From the NCBI GenBank assembly GCA_964553255.1, contig CAZKJS010000003.1:25803-89802 (forward strand): a DNA stretch of 64,000 nt. Reading direction: 5' to 3'. This stretch comes from JAQUCI01 sp964553255. GTDB lineage: Bacteria; Bacillota_I; Bacilli_A; Erysipelotrichales; Erysipelotrichaceae. Of this stretch, positions 62,495 through 64,000 are shown piece after piece (positions within the stretch are counted from its first letter, which is position 1; every line of letters starts with the position of its first letter). Below the pieces are notes generated by a model. That model was not told the DNA's origin and did no database searches. It saw only the letters and a program-made list of their open reading frames with translations. The position numbers were made by a program, and so were the translations under genes.

Positions 62495-62891
62495 ATCGAC
62501 GTTTTTTTTTCTGTTGTTTAAATTTCCACTTTTCGTGTGAGCCCAAGCCAACCAAATAAAGAACTGTTGTTAGATAAAGCGGTGGTAACGTGATTGTGGC
62601 ATAAGAGTGAAGCGGACATACCAACAAAAATCCAGTTACTAGTTGGATATAACCAAGTGTTCGGCACCAATGATACCAGTGGGGCTTTCCTGCAAACATT
62701 AAACCTGCGGTGGCTGTCACAATAGAGAATATATATACTAGGCCCGTCACGAAGCAACCAGCTCCGGCATAGGTATAATCCAGTGCTGCGTTGTCAATAA
62801 GATCTAGACACAACAGTAGCATAGGTAAGGCGACAAGCAACATCATTACGGATGAAATACGCAGAAGAAACAGCTTCGTATTACTATTCAT
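62472..62891 (-). CDS. Small four-helix membrane protein, unknown
   Basis: 139 residues from ATG 62891, which follows AAAGGAAAAATGT; a longer frame to 62957 is less likely. Four membrane helices (about 6-25, 35-55, 65-85 and 90-112) and a basic tail KFKQQKKKRRY. I do not recognise a family. It overlaps the next gene's start, so they are probably co-translated. Confidence 0.5.
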   Translation of the reverse strand: MNSNTKLFLLRISSVMMLLVALPMLLLCLDLIDNAALDYTYAGAGCFVTGLVYIFSIVTATAGLMFAGKPHWYHWCRTLGYIQLVTGFLLVCPLHSYATITLPPLYLTTVLYLVGLGSHEKWKFKQQKKKRRYAKDEKE

Positions 62892-62999
62892 ACATTTTTC
62901 CTTTAGGATAGCAGGATATGATAAACTACTGGCGAAAAAAAATTCAATCTTTACCACATTTCATGCATAATTTTGTGTCCTGCTTCATATTTTGTTTGG

Positions 63000-64000
63000 T
63001 CATATACTAGTGGCTTTTTTCTTAATTATGATAATAGCAGCAATAACGACAATACCAGCAGCTGCTAATATAATCGGCAAGTTAATATAACCGCCCACTT
63101 TATATCCGTCTTCTTTAAGTATCTCCATAGGCAAGCTGAGTTCTTTGGCTTTTGTGGGGATATCAAAGGTTTTTACCACTAAAATGCCGTCACCTGCGAC
63201 CTCGGCATATTCGCCGGGCTTTAAGGTAACCTTTTCACCCGTGATTTTTGACGTCACCTCGGCACTACTTGTAAACAGAAAGAACCTTGATATTCCGTCC
63301 GTCTGTTCTGCGGCAAAGGTAGTGCCTTTTATACCGGCTACTGCTTGTCTCAGTTCTACATGAAATTCTCCTCCTTCCCACATTTTCTTCATGTTCACCC
63401 AAGCGTTACCGTTAAGTATTTTAAAGCTACTTACGGCTTCTTCTCGTGGTGGCATAGCCATTTTTGTGCTTTCACATATGCGAAATGTGCTCATATCTTG
63501 AAGGCTTAAGACAGCTCCGGAATCAGCCTCTGTCCAGATCTCATCACCATAATGGATCACTGTGTCCAGATCACAATACTCCCATTCATCATCGTACCCA
63601 CCACCGCGGCGAATCGCCACCATTCCCCAAAGATCGGAGAACCGTATACCGCTGTCCTCGGGGTCACGTACTACCGTTTCATCGGGTTTTTTCTCTTGGT
63701 TGTTCCTCCACGCATCTAATATCCGTTTTTCTTCATCTGAGCGTTTTGGCTTGTTAGAGTCGTCTTTTTCCTCGGTGGGAGCTTTCCCTTCGTTATGCCA
63801 GAGATAGACATACTCAGTTCTAGAGCTCATGCTACCCATGCCGACACTGGTATATATGGATATTTTATCGCCTTCCTCGCTGCCGTAAGGAGCCTGCGCA
63901 GACACCTCGACATTCACTTTGGGTTTGTTTCCGTATTCCGTTGCTCTCCAGTTGGTTGGAGCATAAAGCCAAACAGATAATTTGACATCTTCTCCGTCAG
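63000..64000 (-). CDS. FecR-domain surface protein with C-terminal anchor (runs off the right edge)
   Basis: The frame is open from the right edge to the stop at 63000, about 333 residues visible. N-terminal part DVKLSVWLYAPTNW and the polar region to about residue 110 look like an extracytoplasmic repeat. A FecR-type domain follows, with VIHYGDEIWTEADSGAVLSL, FKILNGNAWVNMKKM, VAGIKGTTFAAEQTDG and KPGEYAEV. A membrane helix (about 305-325) ends in KKKATSI. Such proteins sense or bind ligands outside. The beginning lies outside the window. Confidence 0.75.
   Translation of the reverse strand, partial: DGEDVKLSVWLYAPTNWRATEYGNKPKVNVEVSAQAPYGSEEGDKISIYTSVGMGSMSSRTEYVYLWHNEGKAPTEEKDDSNKPKRSDEEKRILDAWRNNQEKKPDETVVRDPEDSGIRFSDLWGMVAIRRGGGYDDEWEYCDLDTVIHYGDEIWTEADSGAVLSLQDMSTFRICESTKMAMPPREEAVSSFKILNGNAWVNMKKMWEGGEFHVELRQAVAGIKGTTFAAEQTDGISRFFLFTSSAEVTSKITGEKVTLKPGEYAEVAGDGILVVKTFDIPTKAKELSLPMEILKEDGYKVGGYINLPIILAAAGIVVIAAIIIIKKKATSI

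Noticed and set aside
1..64000. CRISPR arrays, insertion sequences, prophage or integrase genes
   Set aside because: No regularly spaced direct repeats, transposase motifs or phage genes could be seen, even around the degenerate 58-61 kb zone.

Overview
The window looks like a chromosomal contig of a low-GC (roughly one third G+C), fermentative, Gram-positive-related bacterium of the Firmicutes/Mycoplasmatota kind. Supporting signs are the order cdaA-cdaR-glmM, strong AGGAGG-type ribosome sites, a His T-box, a yybP-ykoY-type riboswitch, lipoprotein signals, and oxygen-sensitive electron carriers (NfnAB-like pair, rubredoxin). TGA is a stop here (many ATGA gene overlaps) and TGG encodes Trp, so the Mycoplasma code is not used. 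The exact lineage cannot be fixed from this sequence. A 10-N assembly gap lies at 17974-17983. Layout: 1-3.2 kb, glmM (partial), cdaR and cdaA on the minus strand; 3.4-8.5 kb, a plus-strand run TraB-GNAT-XpaC-TelA-LemA-TPM that looks like a membrane/envelope-stress operon; 8.5-23.4 kb, mostly minus-strand housekeeping genes (nucleotidyltransferase, Maf, ABC-F, fba, RlmD-type methylase, glycerate kinase, aminotransferase with an Lrp regulator) with tRNA-Thr, tRNA-Glu and tRNA-Gln; 23.6-26 kb, rubredoxin and the NfnAB-like pair; 26-33 kb, a bacteriocin-type ABC exporter without a visible bacteriocin, a riboswitch-controlled P-type ATPase, Ogt and a bactofilin. The most interesting part is 33.3-37.1 kb together with 49.1-50.7 kb. 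Three promoters carry the palindrome TTGACATATGTCAA, or a one- to two-base variant, laid over the -35 box. They drive DUF134 regulator-Mrp ATPase-two half-permeases, a thioredoxin-CcdA-like redox pair, and DUF5320-second DUF134-metallo-beta-lactamase. This looks like a small regulon, possibly controlled by the DUF134 proteins themselves, that links thiol redox, Fe-S/metal handling and export. The segment 37.1-48.9 kb holds a glycosyltransferase, two nitroreductases, an FtsX/LolD-type ABC pair joined to a cobalamin-binding protein, an unusual Fpg-like glycosylase without Pro2, a PIN protein, a T-box-controlled amino-acid ABC transporter whose leader points to histidine, an arsenate-reductase-like protein and a prepilin fused to leucine-rich repeats. 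From 50.8 kb the content is accessory (LRR lipoprotein, MFS, orphan PTS EIIC, FMN-binding protein). From 57.9 kb there is gene decay: an APH-family kinase, a GNAT and a DUF4143 ATPase are all disrupted. From about 61.2 kb to the right edge G+C rises to nearly one half in the coding parts, and three membrane/FecR-type genes unlike the rest suggest a horizontally acquired block.
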